The notes under the pieces were generated by a model. That model saw only the letters and a list, made by a program, of their open reading frames with translations, searched no databases and had not been told where the DNA came from. The position numbers and the translations under genes were made by a program. DNA of 64,000 nucleotides from Eucommia ulmoides (lineage: Eukaryota > Streptophyta > Magnoliopsida > Garryales > Eucommiaceae): the NCBI GenBank assembly GCA_016647705.1, contig CM028333.1, forward strand, positions 23,182,243-23,246,242. The letters are read 5' to 3'. This document shows positions 11,023-22,500 of the stretch, piece by piece; within the stretch, counting starts at the first letter, position 1, and each line of letters starts with the position of its first letter.

Positions 11023-11643
11023 CTTTGTGAAAAATTTCTGTGCATGACTTCGGATCTGCACAGCAGTCTTGGTTCCTATATGTTCTGCAGCCACCAAATA
11101 AAAAGCCAAAAAAGAAAAAAAAAATGCAGGTAGAGGTTCTAAGTGAACATTACATAAGAAACAAAATTGTGTACTGTACTCCGTAAAAGGAAATAAGGAA
11201 CATTGTCCGAAACTACAAGAACAAGGATTTTAAAAAATTAATAGGATAGAACTTACAAGCTAGCCACACAGGTATCTAATTTTACTTGCAGCTCTAAGTT
11301 TACATTACTTGGTATGTTAAAAAAACACACTTATAAGTTATAAGGAATAGAGTATGAGCAAGAGCAGAAATTTTAAGACCTTCTATCCGTTGCCAAGCTC
11401 GCCCATATAGTTTGAGGGCTTCGAGAAACCTATTATGCTCCTCCTCTGTCCATCGTTCACGCTGCTTAGTAATTGTATATGGCTTTCTGGTCTGTCATCG
11501 GAGGGATGTCATATCACACTTCATATGTCCAATAAACAACAAGATGGGAATGGCAATTGATGCTACCAGGCAGTATGTAAATAAAATTAAAGCCTAATTA
11601 CCTTAATAACCAGCTCCTCTCCAGAGGAGTAAGGTCCCACCAT
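11023..11643 (-). CDS. LHY: LHY/CCA1-type MYB clock transcription factor, first three coding exons (incomplete)
   Basis: Three exons with consensus splice sites encode 72 residues in frame. Exon 1 is 11643-11602 (ATG to SSGEELVIK, then GTAATT). Exon 2 is 11491-11380 (from [20 protein letters not shown] to WQRIE, then GTCTTA). Exon 3 is 11084-11023 (from [26 protein letters not shown], then GTTAAT). This is the single-MYB domain with the SHAQKFF signature. [26 protein letters not shown] and HIGTK match LHY/CCA1 proteins rather than other REVEILLE members. In plants these repress evening-phased genes by binding evening elements in the nucleus. The family protein is usually several hundred residues, and no later exon lies within this window. 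Either the gene is truncated, or intron 3 exceeds 11 kb and is filled by the elements to the left. Confidence 0.85.
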
Positions 11644-12450
11644 CTGTCAGATTAGGAACCAACCATCATTCTCTATTAGCATCATCATGAACTATAGTGA
11701 AAAGCTCAATCCCGATGCTCGAGAGAACCTGGTAAGCTAACACTACTGCAAGACACAAGAATAACACTAGTTGAAAAGAGAGATCTGTACAAGGTTTCTT
11801 AACAGTAACTACAAGCATTTAAAATTCTTTTTTTTTTTTTTTCGCAGGCTCGAATTACAAAATCAGAAGTGTGGAGAAGATTTCATTTTCCCCCTTTTTA
11901 TCAAGCAGAATCCACCGCCAACAGCGAGCGATAGAGTAGTAAAAGAAATTTCCTTATTCAGAATCCTCACCAAAACGGACTGGTCGATTCCAAAACCTTT
12001 ACAGGGCAAAGAAACAGAAGGACAAAGAGAAGGAAAAGAAAAATTCTCAATCATCAGTTACACGAAAACATCAGTTCACAGAAGCACCAGCCGACAGTTT
12101 CCATCAACAAGTGCCTACAATACATCGTCAAAATAATACAAAAAAATCGTACCTTGAGTGACATCCATGGAACAATTAGGACTTCAGTGAACTCTTGAAT
12201 CCTCGATCTCGAATCCTGCATGAAGCAAAATTCACCGGAAATCGGCCGGCCAAAACATTGCTCCGAATCAATGGCGAATCGATATGTGGAGACCGAAGCC
12301 AAAAAAAAAGGCGAAGCAAAAGCAGATTGCAGACAGAGAGATATGAGAGAGAGAGAGAAGTCCAGAAATGGATTTGGGCGAGACCTAAAAACAGAGAAAA
12401 ATGGAAATGCAGAAGGAAAAATCACAGCCACTAATCTATTTCGATTTAAT
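11644..12450 (-). promoter_or_regulatory. 5' UTR exons and intron of the LHY-type gene
   Basis: The coding exon begins at 11745 after acceptor CTTGTGTCTTGCAG, so it carries 102 nt of 5' UTR containing several upstream ATGs. A likely non-coding first exon runs from a CT-rich start near 12,440 down to 12,153, where CACTCAAG/GTACGA is a good donor; the intron is 12,152-11,746. It contains CTCTCTCTCTC (near 12,345-12,360) typical of plant 5' UTRs. Upstream ATGs suggest translational control, which is an inference. The plus-strand ORFs at 12,195-12,543 are shadows. Confidence 0.6.
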
Positions 12451-13599
12451 TTTAATTTGGACAAGAGGGGCAATGAACTTGAGGCCAGAAAGAAAGTGCA
12501 TGAGATGATGACATGTGGCAAGAATCTAGTGGTTCCATGGTAGTCCATGTGGCCCACCGTATGCACTTTTTATTAATTTTTTGGGCCTTTATATATTTTT
12601 CACCAGAAAACGTGAATAAATCTCAGCCACACACACGGCGGGTCTGCGTGCGTGGGGAAAGGAGTTTTGTGTAAAAGCGCTTCCACCCGAGTACTGGCTC
12701 TCCACAATTGACGAACGCGTCCACAATACGTGTACGGACGGATATAACTTTTGCATTTTTTTTTGCAATTATTATTTCCATTTTGAAATACAATTTATAA
12801 TTCTATAGCTTTATAATTATAGAATTAATATCTATAATAAATTAATCACACATACTACTAATTAATTTTAACTTAATTTTAATTTAACCATCACAATAGG
12901 ACTTAATATCAAATATTAACCTCAATAGGACACTAATTAATATTTAAATCCATTATGTAAAACATGACGACGCTGCACATTTTAAGAAAGTCTGATATCT
13001 CAAGAAACAAAGAACAAAACAAATTAAACTAAAATATAATATAAATTTAAAATATCTTTCTATATTTAATGTTATGTATGTTATTCTTAATTTATACCTA
13101 AAACAAATCGCCTCCCCACCCTAACCCGAATTGTTGTTTCTCTCTCATGACGCCTCCAACTCTCCACGCCCTAAATCTCTCCCTTAATTCTTCCATTAAT
13201 TGCATTTTTCTCTTTCTCTCTCTCTTTCTGCTCTATCAATTGCATCTCATCTCACTAAGCTTCTCATCAAGAAAAACCCTTCTCAACGGCGAAGGCAATT
13301 TCAGATGTTCCCGTGTAAAAATCTAGCATTCTAGATTTTTTCTATTTTTCCCTTTTATTTATTGTAATTCTTAGTTGCCAATCTCTACACATGGAGCTAA
13401 TTCTCATATATTCTTAGTAATTTACTAAAACCTACATAATTGTGTTATTTTCTATTTGATTATAGATCGAAAACAAAGTTGCTCATGAAAAAGAGCGTGC
13501 TTGGTTGTATGTTTAAAACTTTCAATACCTAATTTCGTCCTTCATTCAGTTCCCTTGACATATAATAGAGTTGACTTTAATATGTATATGATTTAGGAC
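12451..13599. promoter_or_regulatory. Putative promoter region, possibly divergent
   Basis: Upstream of the LHY-type gene lie GC-rich patches (near 12,630-12,730) with TACGTG and ACGCGT cores. An AT-rich stretch follows with an exact evening-element nonamer AAAATATCT at 13049-13057. From about 13,080 to 13,320 the plus strand is CT-rich like a plant 5' UTR. A possible acceptor followed by ATCGAAAACAAAGTTGCTC lies near 13,464. This may be the start of a divergent plus-strand gene cut by the solo LTR, but no protein is recognisable. Confidence 0.35.
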
Positions 13600-14397
13600 T
13601 CATGAGGGTATTTTTGGGCACTTCTGAGTGAGCACTTGGGATCCAATCACGTGTCCGTCCTTATAGTGATAAGGACACATTCCGAAATCTACAACGCCAC
13701 ACTAGAGTATACGCCAACTACGAATCCTCCTTGGAATCTCATTTACACCCAAGGAGGAGCAAAGAGCCCCGTAGGGACGTGCCGCTTTGAGCTCTGCGCC
13801 GTGCCCTGGGCAATCAATTTCAGGGACTCAGCCGTTCACCTCGACCGGCTCTCCCTTCCGGCTCGTCTCTTCTCCAAGACTCCACGAATCTCCACCCTCC
13901 TCCACCAGCTCACCGTTGCAGGCTTGACAAAGGACCGCGGGCTTCGCCAAATGGGCCCAAAAGCCCAAGCCCAACGATTATCTCCTAAACGCCCCCGATT
14001 ATCGGTTAAACACAAGGTTTCGACTAATTAATCATATTTAGGCCCGACTAATTATTTCAAACTCCTATATATATAAGGGGTTGTGCAAGCCCAATGTACG
14101 CTTGAACACGCTTACATTACGCGCGAGTTCATTTGTTTACTTATTACATTATTGTACCTTTTTTCTCTAAGCATTGATTACCACGCCGGATGGGCTTCAC
14201 TGGGACAAATCTTGGTCTGAGCTTCTGCAGGTACACTTCCTGAGGATCAGGACTCTAGACACAGCAGGTCAGTCCCCCTAGGACCCAGCACATCTCACCC
14301 GAAGAATTTTTAACTGACATCTCCACCTAAGTAGGAGGACCCACCCGTCATCTGATTGGACCATACTCGAGGTGTGTACCAGTTTTATATACCAACA
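13600..14397 (+). repeat. Solo LTR, same family as the 48.3-54.4 kb element
   Basis: It is homologous end to end with the LTRs at 48,319 and 53,594. It starts TCATGAGGGTATTTTTGGGC (the family start is TGATGAGGG, so the second base is mutated) and ends ACCAACA. The 5-bp TSD AGGAC is perfect at 13595-13599 and 14398-14402. It contains a TATA box (CTATATATATAAGGGG near 14,064) reading plus, so any promoter activity points away from the clock gene. The 131-codon ORF at 13,636-14,031 is LTR sequence, not a gene. Confidence 0.93.
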
Positions 14398-14402
14398 AGG
14401 AC

Positions 14403-15989
14403 AATAAAGATGAGACGAGAAGGGGTTACTTGGCCAATTTGTAGAGATGAAACAGCATCAACTAAATCCATTTTTGGATAGTGAATGGGGTTGGATAAAA
14501 AATTGTTGGGTTAGAGAATTTACTGTTAGAAAAAATAGTTTCTAGACTATTTTGAGTTTAATTATTTATGTGATTTAATTATTGAAATTGACATATTCAT
14601 ATATCAATGTATTATTCTTAGTGAGAAAACGAACGTGAACAATTGCTTTGCCAAAAATCATTAAGATGTGAATAAGAAATTATCTATTCCCATGAAGTTG
14701 ATTGAAGTATGTAAAATGAGTAATTCCACATTGGTTCATGAAAACACTTAAACTATTTTTATAATCCATTTTGGATTGCGAACCCAAGTCGAGTTGTGGG
14801 TCATGGGTTTGAGTTGATACAAGTAGAGGTAATTGTTTTTAGAACTTTCTTTAAATTGATTATAGTAATTTTCCTAACCAAACAAGACTTATCTTTTTAT
14901 ATTTTTAATGAGTTACATGTGAATGATTCTTAGTGGCTTTAAAGTGTTCTTTGTAGCTTTAAAAGTGTTAGAGTTATTTATTTGTTTTCTTGAGAAATTT
15001 ACATTATCATTTAGGCATGAAAACTTAGAATATCTTGCACTACATATATACTTTGAGTCTATGCTATAAGTTTATTCTTGAAAGAGAGAGAAAGAGAGAG
15101 TTCAACACTTATTTTATTCGTCGAATTCTTTGATTTCAAGTGCTAGCTTTAAGGATTGTGATCGTTGAATCTTGGGAAGTAAACATCTGAGTAACCAAAA
15201 ACACTTGAGCGGAGGCGAAATTTGCTTTAAGGAAATAACATTAAATGATAGTCTCGATTGATATAAATTTATGAGATTATCATCGGTAAAGGACAATAAG
15301 TATAATGTTATTTATTTACTGATTTAATTATTTTAATTTATTATTGAAGAACATAATTTGGTAATATTTGGTTTATTTGTAATTTTATTTATTTACCAAC
15401 GACCTACTGTCAACCAAATGAATTCTGAAAATTTTAGTTTATTAAGTTGTTTTTTCCTCTTTTTAGCATAGATTCTATTCCTATCTCATGATTATTGAAG
15501 TTTTTTACTATTTTTATATGTTTTTTAATATGCACTAATTATTGAAACAAGATCATGATTGTGGAGCTGGTGTCACACTCTTTTAGGTAATGCAATTGAT
15601 TTTTTTTTTTCAATTCATTTTTTTCTTTTTATTTTCTATTGTTCGTTTCTTTACTTGTTTTTCTAGTTTGTGCCTTTTTTTAGTTTTTTTTTTTTTAATT
15701 TTGTTTATGTTATGCTTTGTGACAAACTTCCAATGTGTACATCTTTTTGTTTTTCTTTTTTCCAATGAAGTGGAGCTTAGATGACATTTATCTTTTTGTA
15801 ATGCAAATTCATTGACATAGAAAAATAAATTTTGGTGGGTTGATTTTTTTTTGGCACATCTAAAACAGACACTAAATGATATATACTAGAAATACAGAAA
15901 ATATATAGGAAAAATATATGAACTCCAAATATTTTTGTAAATCCTAGTTCCTGCATATGCATACTTTTAGTTTCATTTTACAACATTTA
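14403..15989. other. AT-rich non-coding DNA
   Basis: No gene recognised. Oligo-T runs near 15,600-15,700 produce meaningless Phe-rich ORFs. The block at 15,425-15,575 is repeated at 17,405-17,545 and is listed separately. Confidence 0.5.
15425..15575 (+). repeat. ~145-bp direct repeat, second copy at 17,405-17,545
   Basis: Shared order: TTTTAGTTTATTAAG, an oligo-T stretch, TAGATTCTATTC/AGTTTCTATTC, CTCATGATT.TTGAAG, then AATTATTGAAACAAGAT. The copies are clearly diverged by substitutions and indels. They flank the decayed LTR at about 15,990-17,404. Confidence 0.7.
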
Positions 15990-17404
15990 GAAAAATAATA
16001 GGATTCATTGTGCTAGTTAAATTTACGTTTAAAATTTTAGGGGTTAATATGTTAATCTTAATTTTGACTTTTAAAAGTTTAGGGATTATTAAGTTATTTG
16101 AAATATGATTTTTAAAAATTTTGGGATATAATTAATATTTTTATTATTTCAAAAGGGTAATTAATGTAAATAAAATAAATTTAAAAATAAAATAAAATAA
16201 ATATATGGGTAGGATTTGGAAGGAAACAAATCGTAACCTTGTATATGGTAGGATTTATGTCCATTTAACATGTGTCAAACCAAACCAAAAAAAAGAAAGA
16301 AAGAAAAAAAAAATGGAAGGGGAATGGCGGTGGATATTGATCATATGTGAATATATATTTGGTCCATACATGAATACATGTATGTTTCATAAAAGAGAAG
16401 GGAAATAAAAAAATAAGAAGAAGAAGAAAAGAAGCAGAAAGTTTCGGTTGCAAGGTTTACAGGCTACACTGACCACATTCACATTACAATGATAGCATAT
16501 TTTTAGTAGCGAAAAAATCGAGGTGAGTGTACTGTCTTTTATGTAACTTGTCAAATTATATTTTCGTACTAAAATGTGAAAAAAAAAAAAAAGTTTATTA
16601 AAATAGAATATTTTATAACGTTACGCGGATCAAGTGAATTTTTAAATGTTCAAAGTGGTTTTTATTATCCGACTATGCCATAGTTGTCTTCTCGTCAAGA
16701 GGGCATATCCTGCGAGATGTGGATATATGTTGTTACCTGTCAAACAAGTCCTGCAGGGTGGTTGCTCTTACCATTGGAGATATTAAATAGCTTTGACACT
16801 GATAGTCACCTTAGATGATACAGTTGTACAGGTTACGGTACCGTCGTAACTCCCGATCGTAAAGTGAAACGATCTTATGGTTAGTAGGAAAATATGTATA
16901 TGGTATTTTATTATATAACAGAATAATTTGATTGGTTAATTTAAATGCATTATCTTATTGCAATGATAGTTATGGAATATTATTTCGGCTCAGTGTGTGG
17001 TTATCTTTATATTATATTTTGAAAAGTGGTATTTGATAATTATACTTGATCCATATATTATTTTTATATTATGAAGATAGTATACCGATAAAATATTTGG
17101 TTTTAGGTGCGCAGTTAGAGACGGATCCACTACTGGTGTTAGGAAGAGTCAGAGAAGGTAGTGAGTTTTATTTTGGAGGCTGTCAGGACAATTATTGGGA
17201 GTGAGTGGTTTAAATATTTTTGTAATCTTGTTATGAAATAGACGATTTTATATAAAAGCTAAAATTTTAAATTGAAAAAATATATTATTATTATTATTTT
17301 ATCAAAGTGGCGCAGTGGAAGCGTGGTGATGGAGTGATTTGTCTTTTGGCGCTATTTCTCTTTGGGAGAAACCTAGTGACGGTCCTGAGAAATCGAGTCG
17401 TTAT
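15990..17404 (+). repeat. Decayed long LTR, same family as 24,928-27,487
   Basis: Three blocks match the better-preserved LTR in the same order: the AAAATTTTAGGGGTTAAT block (16,029 versus 25,025), GGTTACGGTACCGT then AACTCCCGATCGT (near 16,832 versus 26,950), and the AGACGG..CCACT block (near 17,118 versus 27,267). The end AGTGACGGTCCTGAGAAATC then CGTTATA resembles the family's ...GTCATGACA terminus. Start and TSD are not recoverable. Confidence 0.65.
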
Positions 17405-17853
17405 AATTTTGGTTTATTAAGGTTTTTTTTTTTTTTCTTTTAGTTTCTATTCTAGTCTCATGATTGTTGAAGGTTTTTTCCTATTTGTTTTGTATGCAGT
17501 AATTATTGAAACAAGATTTGAATTGTAGAGGTGATATCATTCATGTGACAAGACAATCATTGATTGCTATCTCAATTTATCAATTCCGTAAGGTAAAATT
17601 TAAGACATCAATAGATTTTTTTCTTTCTATTTTCAAATGTTTCTACAAGTAAATTTGTATTGTAATGATTGAATTTAAATTTATATTGGTGTCTTTTGGC
17701 ATAGGTATATGCTAGATTGAATATTTGACGATTTTTTTATTACTTTTATATTTTTTTGTAAGGGTGGAAATAATGGCGTTGCTAGAGAATTTAGCCCTAG
17801 AATAGAGATTGACTCATAACATTTTTCTACATAGTGGAGTGAAATTATTCTTA

Positions 17854-18477
17854 GGTTGTGTTTGGGTAAGGGATTTGGGGGAGGGATTTGATTTGTTTAA
17901 AGGATTTTAAAATTTTTTATTGACAAATCCCTTGTTTGAGTATTTTTATTAGGAGGAATTTGTAAAATTTCTTGGATCTAAAAAATAGGGTGGAAAAAGG
18001 ATTTCTAAATCCTTTTGTTTTAGGTGTCATTTACAAATCCTTCATCTGAGCGTATTTGACAAATCCATTGTTGTCCTCCACCTTCATCGTCCAACCCACC
18101 GAACTCAGCATAGCCACCTTCGTCGTCCAACCCATTGAACCCACCACAGCCACCATCATCGTCCAACCCACAGGATCTAAAATTGTCATAGCCACCGAAC
18201 CCACCATAGCTACCTTCGTCGTCCAACCCATCGGATTTGAGATTGCAATTTTTAGATCTGAAAATTGGCCTGCAATTTCGGATCTGAAAATGAAGGCTGA
18301 TCGTAGAGACAGAGAGAAAAAAGTTAGAAAGAAGATGAAAAATTGCAGTTGGTGATGGTGGGTTGGAGGTGACGGAGATGGTGGTGAAATTGTAGGAAGA
18401 AGATGGTGGTGGGTTGAAGGTGGCGGCGGCGGTGGTGGGTTGGAGGTGGCGGTGATGGTGGTGAAATTGGGTTGATT

Positions 18478-18511
<34 letters not shown>

Positions 18512-18760
18512 GTTCTTAGGAAAAAGATGGAAAAAAAAATGCACAATAGCCTTTTAAAATTCAATGATTTCTAAATTACATTTACAAATATTGTACTTAT
18601 CTAAATAAGGAAATTATAAAATAACACAATCAAATTCTTCAACTAAAATAGTTATCCAAACAATGAATTTATAAACGATGGGATTTCAAAATCCTAGATT
18701 TTGAAATCCCATCATTTACAAATTTCTTAAATTTGTCAAATCTCTTATCCAAACGCAACC
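17854..18760. mobile_element. Non-autonomous PIF/Harbinger-type DNA transposon
   Basis: Terminal inverted repeats GGTTGTGTTTGGGTAAGGGA (left) and GGTTGCGTTTGGATAAGAGA (right, reversed) are flanked by the 3-bp target TTA at 17851-17853 and 18761-18763. TTA targets and GG..GTGTTTGG ends are the PIF/Harbinger hallmark. Length is 907 bp and no transposase is present. The interior carries a repeated segment (18,070-18,245) that encodes GLDDEGGYxxFGG-like units on the minus strand, and a (GA)n run near 18,479-18,508. The overlapping long ORFs on both strands reflect these repeats; the interior may be captured host sequence. Confidence 0.85.
18070..18245 (-). repeat. Short-period coding-like repeat inside the Harbinger element
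   Basis: Units containing TCGTCCAACCCA recur about five times, spaced mostly by about 42 bp. Minus-strand translation gives repeating GLDDEGGY..FGG. Spacing divisible by three keeps frames open. Confidence 0.6.
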
Positions 18761-19099
18761 TTAGGGAATTTAATGGTTATTTAAGTAAATACTTTGAAAT
18801 TATGTTAATTATTTTTATTTTTATTTTCTTTTAAATTTTCTTAAATTTGTGTTTTTTTGGATTTAATTAAAATGAAATTAGTTGTCTTTGTTTCTAGGTA
18901 GGGACATGTTTTGTGCAAGACTATTAAACAGTAAAAATTTATTTAAAATATTTGAGGTAAGTTCAGTAGCTATGGAGTGTGGATTTCAATGTTGTCAATG
19001 TTTTTCCTCGATTAGTCGATTGTGTACTGTATATTAGTGATTGATGTTTATTTTGAAGTTTATATTGTAGAATTATGTTGTGTTATTTTTTGTGTTCAT

Positions 19100-19716
19100 T
19101 TGAAAACATAAGATTTGAGAATGTTGTAAAAAAAAAAGGGAACTGTGTCAAGAATTTTAAAATTTTACCCCACTATCTTAATTATGTATTATTGTCCATT
19201 GAAAACCAGTATGGTATTTGTTGTCTTATTACTATCTTTATTTGAAAATAGGAGATTTGAATGTTGGATTGTATAAACAAAAGTGATTGTAATTTGTTTA
19301 TTATCCGTTTTTTTTACTACGTTATTATTGTTCATTTGAGAACAATTGTTGATTATTGGTTGTTGGTTACTTATTATATTGGTTAATGGTTTTATTCAGT
19401 CAAAAATAGGAGTCCATAATATAATTATGTTGTTTAAACAATGTCTTATGTCATTTGTTTTGAATTTGTTTACTCAGTATTCTGTACTAGTTGCATACAA
19501 GTGAATTGTAAATTTGTGACTAAATTTTATTAATTTTTTTAGTTGTATAGTTTACATGTGCTTAATTAATTGTGTTATTTTCTATTAAATTAACAATGAA
19601 AAAATGGATTGAAACTAACATGTTAATTATTGTTGATGTTTAAATGAAATAGATCAATTCTTTATTTTGTTTCTGTTGTTTTACACTCGTGCCTCTAGGC
19701 ACGGGTTATACGTTAG
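19100..19716 (+). mobile_element. Helitron 3' end (5' end not found)
   Basis: A hairpin CGTGCC-TCTA-GGCACG (19688-19703) is followed by GGTTATACGTTAG and a T, the Helitron 3' architecture with CTAG mutated to TTAG. Upstream text (TGTTCATTTGAGAACA...TTGTTGATTATTGGTTG near 19,330-19,365) matches, in reverse complement, the Helitron at 20,712-22,571, so both belong to one family. I could not locate the TC start. Confidence 0.65.
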
Positions 19717-20677
19717 TATAAAATAAGATGTGATGATGTCTGAATTTGGATCGTTAGGTATGGTGAACCTCTGATCTAGAATCTAATCTCTTTCTGATTG
19801 GATTCCTGTAAAACAATGCATTGAGGTTTGGTTATCGGCATTGCATCTCAAATATGATAATTAGTAGGGTTTTAGTTCTAGTAGAATTTTGACAGTGTTT
19901 TCTTAGGAAAAATGTACGTACCTTAGCCTAGAAGCCCATTGGTATTTCTAGGTGTGGGAAGACTTGTTTGGCCAACCTTCCCTAAGATCTCACGCCAATC
20001 CCCATTAATGCTCGTGAGATTCGAAAGCGTAAGGGATTTATGCCCGTTAAATCGGCTATCTGATCCTTTTCTCCTATATAGTTAAATTCCGAGTTAGGGG
20101 TACATGTACTCAACTTCAGTATTACTCAACTTGAGTAATTTCGTGTAGGCCCGAGATGAATTCTCAGGTGAATCAATGTCATGGTCGGTATTAATGATCT
20201 TCTTGGTCTCGATTTTTTTTTCTTTGGGCATGGGCAGAATCCTCGGGTCTCGATGAGTATCCTCGGGTCTCGATGAGTTGTCCTTGGTTAAAACTTACCT
20301 TGCTCATGACCTACCTCGTACATGTGTGGTCAGATAAAAGGCAAAGTACCGAGGCTCGAATGAAATTTTGTACAGTCATGGAGTTTTGAATTTTGTGTCT
20401 AAACTTGACACTGTTTTTTCCTCCCCGATGACAGCTAATCCTCTAGTGTGAGATCTACTAAGGTGATCTGCGCTGGTGTTTTTTTATATAATAAAAAAAA
20501 TGGGTCCTCTTATTGGGACCTTGCCTGCACTTTTGTTTCTTCTAAACTACAATTGCAAACCATTCTTCTATTCTAGTGAGTTTTCTTTTTCTTTCAAATT
20601 ATCAATTATTCTTTATTTTTTGTTTCCTTCAATTCTAGCTGTTTAGATTTTTGTTTCCATCCTTTTATTTTATTTAT
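19717..20677. other. Non-coding leader or LTR-like sequence upstream of the gag-like gene
   Basis: A 20-bp unit CCTCGGGTCTCGATGAGT.. occurs twice in tandem at 20241-20280. A TATA-like CTCCTATATAG lies near 20,071. This may be the LTR or leader of the element whose gag-like ORF starts at 20,678, but no LTR boundary could be shown. Confidence 0.35.
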
Positions 20678-21339
20678 GTCGTCTCCGAAGACTTAGTTTT
20701 ATATATATATATTAGCGTATAATTTGTGCCTGAAGGCACTGATGAAAAAAACTAACATTAATTTTAAAATATTAACTTTATTTAGTTAACGGAGCAAAAA
20801 TATCAACGAATTCAATAACAAAAATATCATTAGAAAATATAAGTCGACCACTGAAAACAACAAACAACAAAACCAATAATCAACAATTCAGTTATTAACA
20901 CATGTTTTCAAATGAACAACACACTTACACTTCGATGACTCTAAAAATTTAGAAGAAATTGACAAAATTCCCGATGTTTATACATGCAATATTTCTAATT
21001 TTCAAATTCATGTCCAATTGTTTATACACAATATTCTCAAATTCTCAAATATTATTTTCAAAGACAATAAAGTGAAGGAATAAAGATAATGAAACAATAT
21101 CAATAATTCAATTACCTATTAATAATATACCCATTAGAGTAGAGATTTTTCACCTAATTCCTACAAAAATTAGAGAAGGTAATAAAATATTAATGATAAA
21201 TAAATTAATAATTGAATTATTGTACGAATGCTTAGTTGAGATCTTCATAATAGAACTTCTAGGTAATGTCCATTATAGATAAAGACTCGTCTTCAGAGAA
21301 GTATACTTAATCAATCAGATGATATTCATCTTAATAAAG

Positions 21340-21456
21340 AAACATATAATTAACTATGACTAAAAAGTAGTGTAGTTAAATCAACCCCAACAAATTTCGC
21401 AGATTGTCCATGTGATTTATTTATTGTCAAGGCTGCCAAATAAATTGGGAATTGAT
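21340..21456 (-). pseudogene. Helitron helicase C-terminal fragment (RepHel)
   Basis: Minus-strand translation gives [20 protein letters not shown] then FVGVDL (about 21,450-21,380). This corresponds to the conserved superfamily 1 helicase motif of plant Helitrons (family form TINKSQGQ..KFVGVDL). A degraded HGQLYVALSR-like segment follows with a stop. The Rep nuclease and N-terminal helicase motifs are absent. Confidence 0.85.
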
Positions 21457-21639
21457 GCAAAAGAGCGTCTGACTTACCGTGAGTAAGACGGCGGCTGATG
21501 TAGGGGTACTTATGGTAAAAGAGTTGTGTGTTATAGAGAGTTATATAGAATGATTATAGCCAAGGCAAAATTTTTATTTATGCTTTAGCCGGTTCTTATA
21601 GAAGGTGAGAGAAAGTAGAGAGAGAGAGAGACAAAATTT

Positions 21640-22500
21640 AATTATTATTTCTATAATTTTTATATATTAATTTATTGGGAACTATTTCTAATTAGGGATA
21701 ATTTAGAATTTTCTATAATTATTTCTATAATTTTTGTACGTTAATTAGGAGGAATTAAATTTTTCTATAATTTGGTATGTTAGTCAGGGAAAATTATTTA
21801 TATTTAGGGAGAAATAGAAATTTCTATAACTTTCGTATATTATTTAGGGAGAATTATTTCTAATTAGGGGAATTAAAATTTTTTATAATTATTTTTGTAA
21901 TCTTTTGTATATTAATTAACAAGAATTATTTCCAATAGGGGAGAATTATAAATTTCTATAATTTCTGTATATTAATTGGTGAGAATTATATATAATTAGG
22001 AGAATTATAAATTTCTATAATTTTTCATTGTATTAATTAGTGAGAATTATTTCTAATTAGGGTGAATTAGAAATTTCTATAATTATTTCTATATTTTTCG
22101 TATATTAATTAGGGAAAAATATTTTTATAATTTCCTTATATTAATTTGGGAAAATAATTTCTAATCAGGGGAAATTAGAAATTTCTATAATTATTTTTGT
22201 AATTTTCATATATTAATTAGAGAGAATTATTTCTCATTACGGGAAAATCATTTCTAATTAAGGGGGAACTGAAAATTTCTATAACCTTGATATATTAATT
22301 AGTTGAAATTATTTCTAATTAGAGGAAATTATTGAAGATTTTTTTTTTTTTTTTTTAATAATTATTTCTAATTAGGAGGAATTACAAATTTCTATAATTT
22401 TTTTATAATTTTCGTATGTTAATTAAGAAAAAATATTTCTTATTAAGGAAAAATTAGAAATTTCTATAATTTTTTTTTAAAAATTAATTAGGGAAAATTA
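21640..22500. repeat. AT-rich minisatellite inside the Helitron (~10 diverged units)
   Basis: A diverged unit of roughly 65-80 bp recurs through the interval. Its hallmarks are TATATTAATTAG, GAGAATTATTTCTAATTAGG and GAAATTTCTATAATT in that order. I count about ten to twelve units with variable spacing. It lies in the 5' half of the Helitron. Confidence 0.8.

Noticed and set aside
13636..14031. 131-codon ORF, with homologues at 48,282-48,663 and 53,596-53,944
   Set aside because: All three fall inside homologous LTRs of one family; openness is not conserved in one frame and no protein similarity is seen.
15590..15784. Phe-rich 64-codon ORF
   Set aside because: Product of oligo-T runs.
18020..18564. 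Two overlapping 174-177-codon minus ORFs
   Set aside because: They sit inside a Harbinger-type element and reflect a CT run, GGT repeats and the 42-bp repeat; no conserved domain.
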